DNA of 5,399 nt from Planctomycetes bacterium SM23_32 (GTDB lineage Bacteria; Planctomycetota; Brocadiia; SM23-32): positions 1,719 through 7,117 of the forward strand of contig LJUE01000185.1 in assembly GCA_001303885.1 (NCBI GenBank), written 5' to 3'. This document shows positions 1 through 4,866 of this stretch, piece after piece. The notes under the pieces are model-generated. The model was given only the letters and a program-made list of their open reading frames with translations. It was not told the origin of the DNA and made no database searches. Numbering within the stretch: the first letter of the stretch is position 1; the number at the start of each line of letters is the position of its first letter. Position numbers and translations under genes: made by a program.

Positions 1-377
1 ACCCCCTGGCCACCGCAGCCGGCCTGGCCACGGTGCGCGCCCTCACGCCGCCCGTCTACGAGCGCCTGGAGCGGCTCTCATCCCGGCTCGAAGACGGCAT
101 CCGCCGCAACCTCTCGGAGTTCTCGCTGCCCCATCCCTACCAGCGCGTCGGTTCCATGGCCTGCCTGTTCTTCACGGACGCGCCGGTGCGCTGCTACGCC
201 GACGCGCGGCGCTGCGACACGGAGCGCTTTGCCGCCTACTTCCGGGCCATGCTCGATCGGGGCATCTACCTGCCGCCGTCGCAGTTCGAGGCGTTCTTCG
301 TCAGCGCGGCCCACACCGAAGAGGACGTCGAGCGGACAGTCCACGCCAACCGGGAAGTCCTCCGCTCCCTCTGCTGA
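1..377 (+). CDS. hemL: Glutamate-1-semialdehyde 2,1-aminomutase, C-terminal part (5' end outside window)
   Basis: This is the 3' end of HemL, the PLP-dependent enzyme that converts glutamate-1-semialdehyde to 5-aminolevulinate in the cytoplasmic C5 route to haem and other tetrapyrroles. The first whole codon is at position 3, and about 124 residues are present of a protein that is normally about 430. The visible part opens with PLATAAGLATV, the family's conserved GNP-(I/L)-A-AAG helix. It continues with a GSMACLFFTD segment, then CDTERFAAYFRAMLDRGIYL and PPSQFEAFFVSAAHTEEDVE. These correspond closely to the E. coli HemL segments [30 protein letters not shown] and APSAFEAGFMSVAHSMEDI, recalled from memory. 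The catalytic PLP lysine and substrate-binding half lie upstream of the window. The gene ends in TGA, 35 bp from the convergent stop of the zinc-ribbon gene, with no clear terminator between. Identification is firm; only the truncation by the window limits it. Confidence 0.95.
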   Translation, partial: PLATAAGLATVRALTPPVYERLERLSSRLEDGIRRNLSEFSLPHPYQRVGSMACLFFTDAPVRCYADARRCDTERFAAYFRAMLDRGIYLPPSQFEAFFVSAAHTEEDVERTVHANREVLRSLC

Positions 378-412
378 GGGGCCCGGTCGAGGGGGCGGAT
401 ACGGGGCGCGGC

Positions 413-868
413 TCACTCCAGGCCGGTGACGTCGGTGAGTTTCTTGCAGTCCGGGCACGCCCAGACGCCGGGGAGCCCGGGCGCCGGCCGCAGGACGATC
501 AGCCTCTCGCGGTTGTCCGCACAGGCTGTGCAGAAAGGCCCCGAGGGCTGGTCTTCCCTGGCGTTCGTGGCATAGTAGGCGCCCCGGCGCAGTTGCAGTC
601 CGCTTGCGAGTTCCGACTGGGAGGAGTTCGAGGCGCCACGGGCTGGCTGGCGCCGGGCCTGCTGCAACAGATCGTCGGCCTGCTCTTTGAGGCCGTCCAC
701 GGCCATGAGCAGCTCGGTGATCGTCTGGAGGGACTCGGGGTCCTCCCGTTGCCGCGCGATGCGCCGCAGCCTCATGCCCGTAGCCGCGATATAGTCAATC
801 GTGGCGGCGATGTCCGGTTCCGTACGCACGCCTCCCTCGCGCTCGGAGTGTGGATTCCACGCGTTCAT
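413..868 (-). CDS. Small protein with helical N-terminal half and C-terminal four-cysteine zinc ribbon
   Basis: This is a 151-residue cytoplasmic protein of unknown function. Residues about 18-75 are predicted helical and rich in Leu, Gln, Arg and Glu, and look like a short coiled coil. Residues 76-90 form a Ser/Ala-rich linker. The C-terminal part carries C113-X2-C116 and C138-X2-C141, separated by 21 residues, in the setting GAYYAT...GPFCTACADN...VWACPDCKK. That is the layout of the small zinc ribbons found at the C-terminus of many phage and bacterial hypothetical proteins, typically an 'xYY...GPFCxxC...L..L....WxCPxC' pattern. It probably binds one zinc; DNA, RNA or protein binding cannot be decided. 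The ATG at 868 is preceded by AGGAGG (882-887), 13 nt upstream and inside a hairpin. An internal GTG at residue 14 has GGGAGG almost touching it, so it is a poorer start. There is no obvious promoter of its own in the 143-nt gap, so co-transcription with the upstream pilin gene is likely. Confidence 0.8.
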   Translation of the reverse strand: MNAWNPHSEREGGVRTEPDIAATIDYIAATGMRLRRIARQREDPESLQTITELLMAVDGLKEQADDLLQQARRQPARGASNSSQSELASGLQLRRGAYYATNAREDQPSGPFCTACADNRERLIVLRPAPGLPGVWACPDCKKLTDVTGLE

Positions 869-876
869 CTGGCAGA

Positions 877-999
877 CTACGCCTCCTGCGGGAGGTACGC
901 TGCCGCCGGCACGTGGCCGGCCGGCAGCGCGTCACGCACCGCGGGACCGGGGCACACGAGGATCTTGCCCCGCTGCCCAAAGGCCGCAACGGCAGACAT
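877..999 (-). CDS. Possible 40-codon ORF between the pilin and zinc-ribbon genes (uncertain)
   Basis: An ATG at 997-999 opens 40 codons that end in TAG at 877-879, only 8 nt before the zinc-ribbon start. The frame is the same as that of the pilin, so it starts four codons after the pilin stop. It encodes MSAVAAFGQRGKILVCPGPA followed by a Pro/Ala-rich tail ending in YLPQEA. Third codon positions are about 85% G/C, which fits coding DNA but is also expected by chance at this base composition. There is no good Shine-Dalgarno, and much of the second half is explained by the two hairpins below. It could be a translated leader whose end exposes the Shine-Dalgarno at 882-887, or chance. I do not recognise the peptide. 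Confidence 0.25.
   Translation of the reverse strand: MSAVAAFGQRGKILVCPGPAVRDALPAGHVPAAAYLPQEA
882..895 (-). promoter_or_regulatory. Shine-Dalgarno of the zinc-ribbon gene held in a small hairpin
   Basis: On the minus strand the leader reads CCTCC-CGCA-GGAGG, a 5-bp perfect stem with a 4-nt loop. The right arm is the Shine-Dalgarno of the gene starting at 868. The left arm is a copy of the anti-Shine-Dalgarno sequence, so folding would hide the ribosome site. The gap to the ATG is 13 nt, longer than usual. Confidence 0.45.
898..929 (-). repeat. Strong GC hairpin in the pilin to zinc-ribbon gap
   Basis: The arms CGCTGCCGCCGGC (898-910) and GCCGGCCGGCAGCG (916-929) pair over 13 bp with a single bulged base around a 5-nt loop (ACGTG). 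It lies 83 nt after the pilin stop and just upstream of the Shine-Dalgarno hairpin. No run of T follows on either strand. It could be a partial terminator or mRNA 3'-end stabiliser that lets much more pilin than zinc-ribbon protein be made; that role is inference. Confidence 0.5.
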
Positions 1000-1011
1000 A
1001 GCCCGATGCGC

Positions 1012-1194
1012 TCAGCTCACGTTGCCAATCGTGTTGGCGACGTTGGACATCGCGTTCTCGGCGCCCTGACCCAGTGAGGTGAGGGCGACGATCACGACGA
1101 TGGCGACCAGGGCCAGTATGAGGGCGTACTCGACCAGGCTCTGGCCCTTCTGGCAGCGCAGCGTCCGCCACAACTTCAAGAGCTTGACCTTCAT
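1012..1194 (-). CDS. flp: Flp/type IVb prepilin
   Basis: This is a 60-residue prepilin of the Flp family, the subunit of thin Tad-type adhesive pili. A basic leader (MKVKLLKLWRTLRCQKG) ends in the prepilin-peptidase site. Cleavage after G17 would give mature QSLVEYALILALV..., with Glu at +5 and Tyr at +6, the Flp signature (G, then xxxxEY). Residues 20-41 form one hydrophobic membrane/assembly helix, and the mature protein has only about 43 residues, normal for Flp. The ATG at 1194 has GGAGGAG (1201-1207) six bases upstream. A sigma-54-type promoter lies about 65-75 nt upstream of the start codon. No tad/cpa assembly genes (ATPase, TadB/C, prepilin peptidase, secretin) are in the window, so it must rely on machinery encoded elsewhere. 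A pseudopilin role is the main alternative, but the EY motif and length favour Flp. Confidence 0.93.
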   Translation of the reverse strand: MKVKLLKLWRTLRCQKGQSLVEYALILALVAIVVIVALTSLGQGAENAMSNVANTIGNVS

Positions 1195-1257
1195 CGGCCA
1201 CTCCTCCGGCTATGGGGTGTAGCAGAAGCATACACACCCGTGCGACGGGGATATAGC

Positions 1258-1272
1258 GCAAAGGCCGTGCCG
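1258..1272 (-). promoter_or_regulatory. Sigma-54 (-24/-12) promoter of the pilin gene
   Basis: Read on the minus strand the site is CGGCACGGCCTTTGC, against the RpoN consensus TGGCACG-N4-TTGC. The essential GG and GC pairs are present with exactly 10 nt between them. Within the core only the leading T (here C) differs, and the base after TTGC is G rather than A/T. Transcription would start near 1247, giving a leader of about 50 nt to the pilin ATG. Sigma-54 control of pilin genes is established for type IVa PilA in several proteobacteria, so it makes sense here. It implies an enhancer-binding activator encoded elsewhere. Confidence 0.65.
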
Positions 1273-1328
1273 ACGCCCATTCTGCCACAGGGGCCCGCGC
1301 GGGGCGATGTGCCGCTCCTCAGGCCCTC

Positions 1329-1358
1329 TTGCTGCCTGCCGCCCGAGGCCTGTAGAAT
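1329..1358 (+). promoter_or_regulatory. Sigma-70-type promoter of the desulforedoxin-like operon
   Basis: A -35 hexamer TTGCTG (1329-1334) and a -10 hexamer TAGAAT (1353-1358) are separated by 18 nt, the only good pair in the divergent region. Transcription would begin near 1365, about 44 nt before the ATG at 1409. An imperfect inverted repeat (1320-1328 with 1345-1352) brackets the -35 box and could be an operator. This promoter diverges from the sigma-54 promoter of the pilin, so the 214-bp gap 1195-1408 is shared control DNA. Confidence 0.55.
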
Positions 1359-1408
1359 GGGAGCGGATTCCGAGGACTTGCCCGACCACCCGTCGAAGGG
1401 ATCTGGCC

Positions 1409-1627
1409 ATGAGAGATGACGCCGGCTACGCGCCCCCCGAGTACAACCTGGAGGACTGGGAACGCGCCCTCACCATCCACGTGGGCACCGCCTACGCGTG
1501 CCACGGATGCGGGAGCCTGGTGATGGTCACCAAGGGCGGCGTCGGGGTGATGGACCTCGTCTGCTGCGACCGGGAGATGGAGCAGGTTCGTGCGCAGACG
1601 GGCGAGCCCGAGGGACAGCAGGAATGA
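1409..1627 (+). CDS. Small desulforedoxin-like FeCys4 protein, one metal site
   Basis: This is a 72-residue cytoplasmic protein with one rubredoxin-type metal site of the desulforedoxin/desulfoferrodoxin N-terminal kind. The ligands are C31-X2-C34 and the adjacent pair C52-C53, in the setting YACHGCGSLVMVTKGG and DLVCCDREM. Desulforedoxin itself has YKCELCG...GGG...LVCCGEDM with 15 residues between the cysteine pairs; here there are 17. The family binds a single iron through four cysteines and usually carries electrons, or serves as the accessory domain of superoxide reductase. The catalytic His4-Cys reductase domain is absent. Residues 1-26 (acidic, with EDWERAL) and the Glu/Gln-rich tail are not part of the motif. 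The chosen ATG has GAAGGG (1395-1400) eight bases upstream; an in-frame upstream extension to 1307 would cross the promoter and is unlikely. The stop overlaps the next start (ATGA). Electron partner and role (oxidative stress, or zinc rather than iron) are unknown. Confidence 0.8.
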   Translation: MRDDAGYAPPEYNLEDWERALTIHVGTAYACHGCGSLVMVTKGGVGVMDLVCCDREMEQVRAQTGEPEGQQE

Positions 1628-1890
1628 GCGCCGAAAGCCCGCGCGGAAGCGTCCGCTCTCGCGGGCGCATTTACCGCTGCCCCGTCTGCGGGGCCGAACT
1701 CGCCGTGCTCGTGGCGGGGGCGGGGCGCCTGTCGCCGCGTTGCTGCAACGTGGACATGGTCCCCACGGACCGCCGGCTCGCCTTCTACGTATGCATGGTG
1801 TGCGGCGCCGAGGTGGCCCTCCTTCGCCGGGCCGGCGGGCGCCTGAGCCTCCGCTGCTGCAACGAGGACATGGTGCCGCAGGCGGCGTGA
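1624..1890 (+). CDS. Tandem double desulforedoxin-like protein, two FeCys4-type sites
   Basis: This is an 88-residue protein made of two copies of the desulforedoxin-like motif. Copy 1 has ligands C19-X2-C22 and C40-C41; copy 2 has C57-X2-C60 and C78-C79. Both copies have 17 residues between the pairs, the same spacing as the upstream protein. The copies share YxCxVCGAE, GRLS, RCCN and DMVP, with about 21 of 31 positions identical by eye, so they arose by internal duplication. Desulforedoxin works as a homodimer with one iron per chain, so a fused pair could fold as an intramolecular dimer; this is inference. The start overlaps the upstream stop by ATGA, indicating translational coupling and a joint function or fixed ratio. 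AGGA lies just before the ATG and GAGGGA nine bases further up. The basic N-terminus (residues 7-18, five Arg) is an unexplained extension. No superoxide reductase domain is present. Zinc instead of iron remains possible. Confidence 0.8.
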   Translation: MSAESPRGSVRSRGRIYRCPVCGAELAVLVAGAGRLSPRCCNVDMVPTDRRLAFYVCMVCGAEVALLRRAGGRLSLRCCNEDMVPQAA

Positions 1891-1899
1891 GGCGGCGGC

Positions 1900-1949
1900 G
1901 GCAGCCGGACCAAAGGGCCATCAGGCCTTGGGTGCCTGTGCCGGCTGCC
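1900..1949. terminator. Inverted-repeat terminator between convergent genes
   Basis: Perfect 9-bp arms, GGCAGCCGG (1900-1908) and CCGGCTGCC (1941-1949), enclose a second small hairpin built on GGCC-ATCA-GGCC (1916-1927) with A/T pairs next to it. The structure fills almost the whole 59-bp gap between two convergent genes, and its right arm abuts the stop codon of the glycoside hydrolase gene. It would form on both transcripts. There is no T run, so termination may be weak or factor-assisted. Confidence 0.5.
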
Positions 1950-4673
1950 TTACCTGACCAGTGTGTAGAGGGAGTCCTCGGGCAGTGTGACGTTCAGTGT
2001 GCCGTCCGCGCGCTGCGCGGCGGCTTCCCGGCCGGCGGGATATCCGTTGCCGTCCAGCACGAGCGCCGTCGCCACCGCGGCGTTCTTGAGCGTGACGCGG
2101 GCGCTCACCTTCCGCACGTTGGGCGGGTAGCCGCCCAGGTCGGTGATGCGTTTCCTGCCGTCCGCCGGCTGCGTCTGGAAGCCGTAGGGCAGGTCCTCCG
2201 TGCCGGCCTGGATGAGCAGTTCCTGCGATTCGGCGATGGGCCTGCCGTCCAGCGCCACCACGAGGACGGCGCCGTACTCGTTGCTGCTCTCGATCACCAC
2301 GTCAGCCAGCTCCACCGGCCCGGCCTCTGCCAGGAAGCCGCAGGCTCCCTGCGCGTGCGGGGTGTCCACGGTGACCAGGCCGGTGCCGTAGTCCCACTCC
2401 AGCTGGCCGGTGAGACTGCGCACGTGCTTTGCCTGGCGGTCTATGTGGGCGCCGAGGTCGGCGGTCTCTACGCCGCCGGGCCCCTCGGTGAGGACGCGAT
2501 TGACCTTGCCAACGAAGAAGGCGAGCCGGTCCACCTGCATGGCGGCGCGGTCGGTGCCGCCGGCCCGTTCGCCGATGAGCGCCTCCCAGAGCACGTCCCG
2601 CCCCGACAGCTCGAAGAGCGCGGCCGGCTGGAAGCTGCAGAGCTGCTCCAGCGTCATGCGGTCGGTCACGGCCGGGGGCGCCTCGCTGACGTAGCCCTTG
2701 CGGTAGACGAGCGCGGCGGCCGGGAACTGCCCGAGCACGCTGGGGCAGTTCACCTCCCAGACGCTCATCTGGCTGTTCCACATCGCGTTGTCCAGCGCGA
2801 AGAAGTTCCAGCCGTCAACGCCCATCATGGCGGCGTAGGTGGCGACCAGGAAGGGCCACTCGACCCGGTAACGGCTGGGGCGCGTCCAGTTGTTCTCGGT
2901 GATCATGTAGGGGCGGTCGTCGAGGTGGGCCACGGTGAGCGGCTCGGGCAGGGCAGGGGGCTTCAGGCCGCTGAAGTCCGCGTACGTGTCCCCCACGTCC
3001 ACGGCGTAGAAGCGCTCCGGCGGCGGGTCGTAGCGGACGCTGTAGTAGACGTTGCGGCAGATGGCATCGCCGGCCAGGTAGGTGTAGTGCTCGAGCACGC
3101 CGAGCGTGCGCGGGTCGGCGGTGGTCCAGTTGCTGCACGTGATCAGGCCCTCCACGCCGATCTGCTCGCGGAACTTGCGCACCATCTCGTCGTAGAACCG
3201 GCGCTGCGACTCCACCATGAACCGGAGCTGGTCGCTCGCGCGCGCGTGGTTGCGCTGGTTGACGGCCCAGTCCTGGTTGGTCAGGTGGCCCGTCGGGTAG
3301 AGGCCGAGGCGGCCCTGCTCGGGGTGATCGGCCGAGACGGGCGAGACGGCGGACGGTGGCCTGTCCGGTCCCCATTGCGCCAGCGCCGCCTCGACGGAGC
3401 CGTAGCGCCCGGCCGCCCACTCGCCGAATCGCCGCTCAATCAGCTCCCGCGTCTGCGGCACGAAGGTCTGCGGATTGAACGTCCAGAAGAGCTGCGAGGT
3501 CTCGTTCTGTATCTCCACGAAGGCCACGGCCGGCTCGGCGGCCAGGGGCCGGCCGGTGTAGGGGTTCGGCGTGCCCAGCAGCGCCCCGACCCAGCCGAGG
3601 TAGAGGTCCTGCATGGCCGGCTCGTAGAAGAGCAGCTCCAGTGGCGCGCGGCCGTCCCCGTAGCCGGGAAAGCCGTCCGCTTCCGATATCCTCATGTGCG
3701 TGTGCCAGTAGAGGTGGCCCAGGTAGACGTAGATGCCCTCCCTGCGCAGCGCCGCCACCACGTAGTGGAGCCGGTCCAGGCTGCGGCGAAAGGCCTCCGT
3801 GTCGCCGGCCTTCCAGCTGTCGAACATGTCCCCCATGCCCAGCCGCACCAGGTTCACGCCGTACTTGGCCAGCCGCCGGGCCCAGTAGTCCACCATCGGC
3901 TGCTTCATCCTCATCAGGCCGTCGGCCTGCACCATCCAGAACCGCGCCGGCTCGCCGCTGCCCAGCACGAAGCCGTTGCCCTCCCGGCGCACGAAACCGC
4001 CGGCGCCGGCCTCCGGCTCGTTGAGGTGGCGCAGGTCAATGGGGCAGTCGGCCGCCAGAGGGTCGCCGTCGGGCTCCCAGGCGAAGTAGCCCGGCCGGGC
4101 GAGCCCGGACTTCTCCCCCGGCTTCAGCTTGCCGCGCGGCACGAAGGGTCCGTCCATCAGCACGAAACAGTCCAGGCAGCCCCCGCCCGTCCTGCCCAGC
4201 ATCTCCACCCGCAGCGTGTGCTCGCCGCCGGCAAGCTGCACCTGACCCAGAAAGACCCAGTTGGCGCCGTGGAACTTGCGCAGGTAGGTCTCGTCGTGAA
4301 GCGCCACGTCACGTCCGCACGTGCTCCACTCCTCGCCGTCGAAACGCCAGCGGAACGGGCCGTGGAGCCAGAACTTGCGCACCCAGAAGTTGTAGGTCCC
4401 CCCCTCGGGCACGCCGACGCGGTAGGTGATGAAGTAGGGCGTGTCGGACTCGGGGCCCTGGGTGTAGAGCCACCGGCCCCCGGAGAGCTTGTCCCTCTCC
4501 TGCGGGGTGATGTCCCCGGGGTAGGGCGCCTGGGGATTCGGCAGATTCGTCTCGACGAAGGCCTCGCCCTCCCACCACACGTAGCGCGGCCCCGGCCCGG
4601 CCGTGCCCTCGGCGCCCAGGGCCGCGCAGGCCGCCAGGGACAGCCCGCACATCAGCACCACCGCTGCCCGCAT
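1950..4673 (-). CDS. Exported multidomain glycoside-hydrolase-like protein (clan GH-A type TIM barrel)
   Basis: This is a 907-residue exported protein, probably acting on polysaccharides at the cell surface or in the periplasm. Residues 1-22 are a signal sequence (MRAAVVLMCGLSLAACAALG); LAAC (13-16) fits a lipobox, so it may be a lipoprotein. Residues about 31-178 look like a carbohydrate-binding beta-sandwich (YVWWEGEAF, GTYNFWVRKF, GGEHTLRVEML). Residues about 232-249 hold GNGFVLGSGEPARFW, the entry strand typical of GH5-like barrels, then GVNLVRLG (272-279). The likely acid/base is E391 in VEIQNETS (strand 4). The likely nucleophile is E593 in YMITENNW (strand 7), followed by PSRYRVEWP and the VATYAAMMGVDGWNFFA strand. 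Residues about 743-907 form a C-terminal beta region. The overall plan resembles large uncharacterised glycoside-hydrolase-like proteins of Planctomycetota/Verrucomicrobia. The start was chosen because GGAGGT lies three bases before this ATG and it directly begins a signal peptide; an in-frame extension to 4844 would cross a promoter and bury the signal. Substrate and GH family number cannot be given from sequence alone. Confidence 0.8.
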   Translation of the reverse strand: MRAAVVLMCGLSLAACAALGAEGTAGPGPRYVWWEGEAFVETNLPNPQAPYPGDITPQERDKLSGGRWLYTQGPESDTPYFITYRVGVPEGGTYNFWVRKFWLHGPFRWRFDGEEWSTCGRDVALHDETYLRKFHGANWVFLGQVQLAGGEHTLRVEMLGRTGGGCLDCFVLMDGPFVPRGKLKPGEKSGLARPGYFAWEPDGDPLAADCPIDLRHLNEPEAGAGGFVRREGNGFVLGSGEPARFWMVQADGLMRMKQPMVDYWARRLAKYGVNLVRLGMGDMFDSWKAGDTEAFRRSLDRLHYVVAALRREGIYVYLGHLYWHTHMRISEADGFPGYGDGRAPLELLFYEPAMQDLYLGWVGALLGTPNPYTGRPLAAEPAVAFVEIQNETSQLFWTFNPQTFVPQTRELIERRFGEWAAGRYGSVEAALAQWGPDRPPSAVSPVSADHPEQGRLGLYPTGHLTNQDWAVNQRNHARASDQLRFMVESQRRFYDEMVRKFREQIGVEGLITCSNWTTADPRTLGVLEHYTYLAGDAICRNVYYSVRYDPPPERFYAVDVGDTYADFSGLKPPALPEPLTVAHLDDRPYMITENNWTRPSRYRVEWPFLVATYAAMMGVDGWNFFALDNAMWNSQMSVWEVNCPSVLGQFPAAALVYRKGYVSEAPPAVTDRMTLEQLCSFQPAALFELSGRDVLWEALIGERAGGTDRAAMQVDRLAFFVGKVNRVLTEGPGGVETADLGAHIDRQAKHVRSLTGQLEWDYGTGLVTVDTPHAQGACGFLAEAGPVELADVVIESSNEYGAVLVVALDGRPIAESQELLIQAGTEDLPYGFQTQPADGRKRITDLGGYPPNVRKVSARVTLKNAAVATALVLDGNGYPAGREAAAQRADGTLNVTLPEDSLYTLVR

Positions 4674-4719
4674 GCCACCTCCGCTCACTGCTTCCCATGC
4701 CGTCATGTCGGCGAGTCTC

Positions 4720-4731
4720 CCACGAACGTGG
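4720..4731. repeat. 12-bp palindrome CCACGAACGTGG, possible operator
   Basis: A perfect dyad of 5-bp arms around AA lies 46 bp before the start of the glycoside hydrolase gene and just downstream of its proposed promoter. A repressor bound here would block transcription. Such a short palindrome can also occur by chance in GC-rich DNA. Confidence 0.25.
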
Positions 4732-4752
4732 ACCCGTCCTCCTTTGGCCGCC

Positions 4753-4780
4753 AGCCTACAATAGCTGCGCCTCGAATCAA
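4753..4780 (-). promoter_or_regulatory. Weak sigma-70-like promoter of the glycoside hydrolase gene
   Basis: On the minus strand TTGATT (4775-4780) and TAGGCT (4753-4758) are spaced by 16 nt, in the only relatively A/T-rich part of the gap 4674-4866. Transcription would begin near 4746, about 73 nt before the ATG. The -10 box matches consensus poorly, so this is tentative. TATTGT (4758-4763) is an alternative -10 without a good -35. Confidence 0.3.
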
Positions 4781-4802
4781 GGGGACGCACGGGCTCGCGG
4801 GA

Positions 4803-4836
4803 CAGCCGCCCCGCCGTCCTTGTGGCGGGGCGGCTG
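4803..4836 (-). terminator. 13-bp perfect hairpin terminator after the coiled-coil lipoprotein gene
   Basis: The arms CAGCCGCCCCGCC (4803-4815) and GGCGGGGCGGCTG (4824-4836) pair over 13 bp without a mismatch around an 8-nt loop. On the minus strand it begins 30 nt after the stop codon of the lipoprotein gene and before the promoter of the glycoside hydrolase, exactly where a terminator separating the two units would be. No U tract follows, as is common in high-GC genomes. Confidence 0.65.
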
Positions 4837-4866
4837 CTCCACATCCCAGCCAGGGCCGGGGCGGCC

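Noticed and set aside
378..412. Possible terminator between hemL and the convergent zinc-ribbon gene
   Set aside because: The 35-bp gap is GC-rich but I could find no clean inverted repeat in it.
593..1069. A 158-codon plus-strand frame opposite the zinc-ribbon gene
   Set aside because: No motif is visible, the composition is that of a shadow, and it runs through both the hairpins and the pilin end.
932..1288. A 118-codon minus-strand frame overlapping the pilin
   Set aside because: It overlaps the well-recognised Flp pilin in another frame, begins upstream of the promoter, and is Arg/Pro-rich like a shadow frame.
4698..4728. A six-codon leader ORF (GTG to TGA) behind AAAGGAGG upstream of the glycoside hydrolase
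   Set aside because: The spacing of about 14 nt to the GTG is too long and the peptide shows no attenuator-like codon run; the purine-rich stretch is probably incidental.
4757..4836. TACAAT on the plus strand followed by the 13-bp hairpin, which could suggest a small RNA of about 70 nt
   Set aside because: No acceptable -35 box lies at 16-19 nt spacing, and the hairpin is better explained as the terminator of the minus-strand lipoprotein gene.
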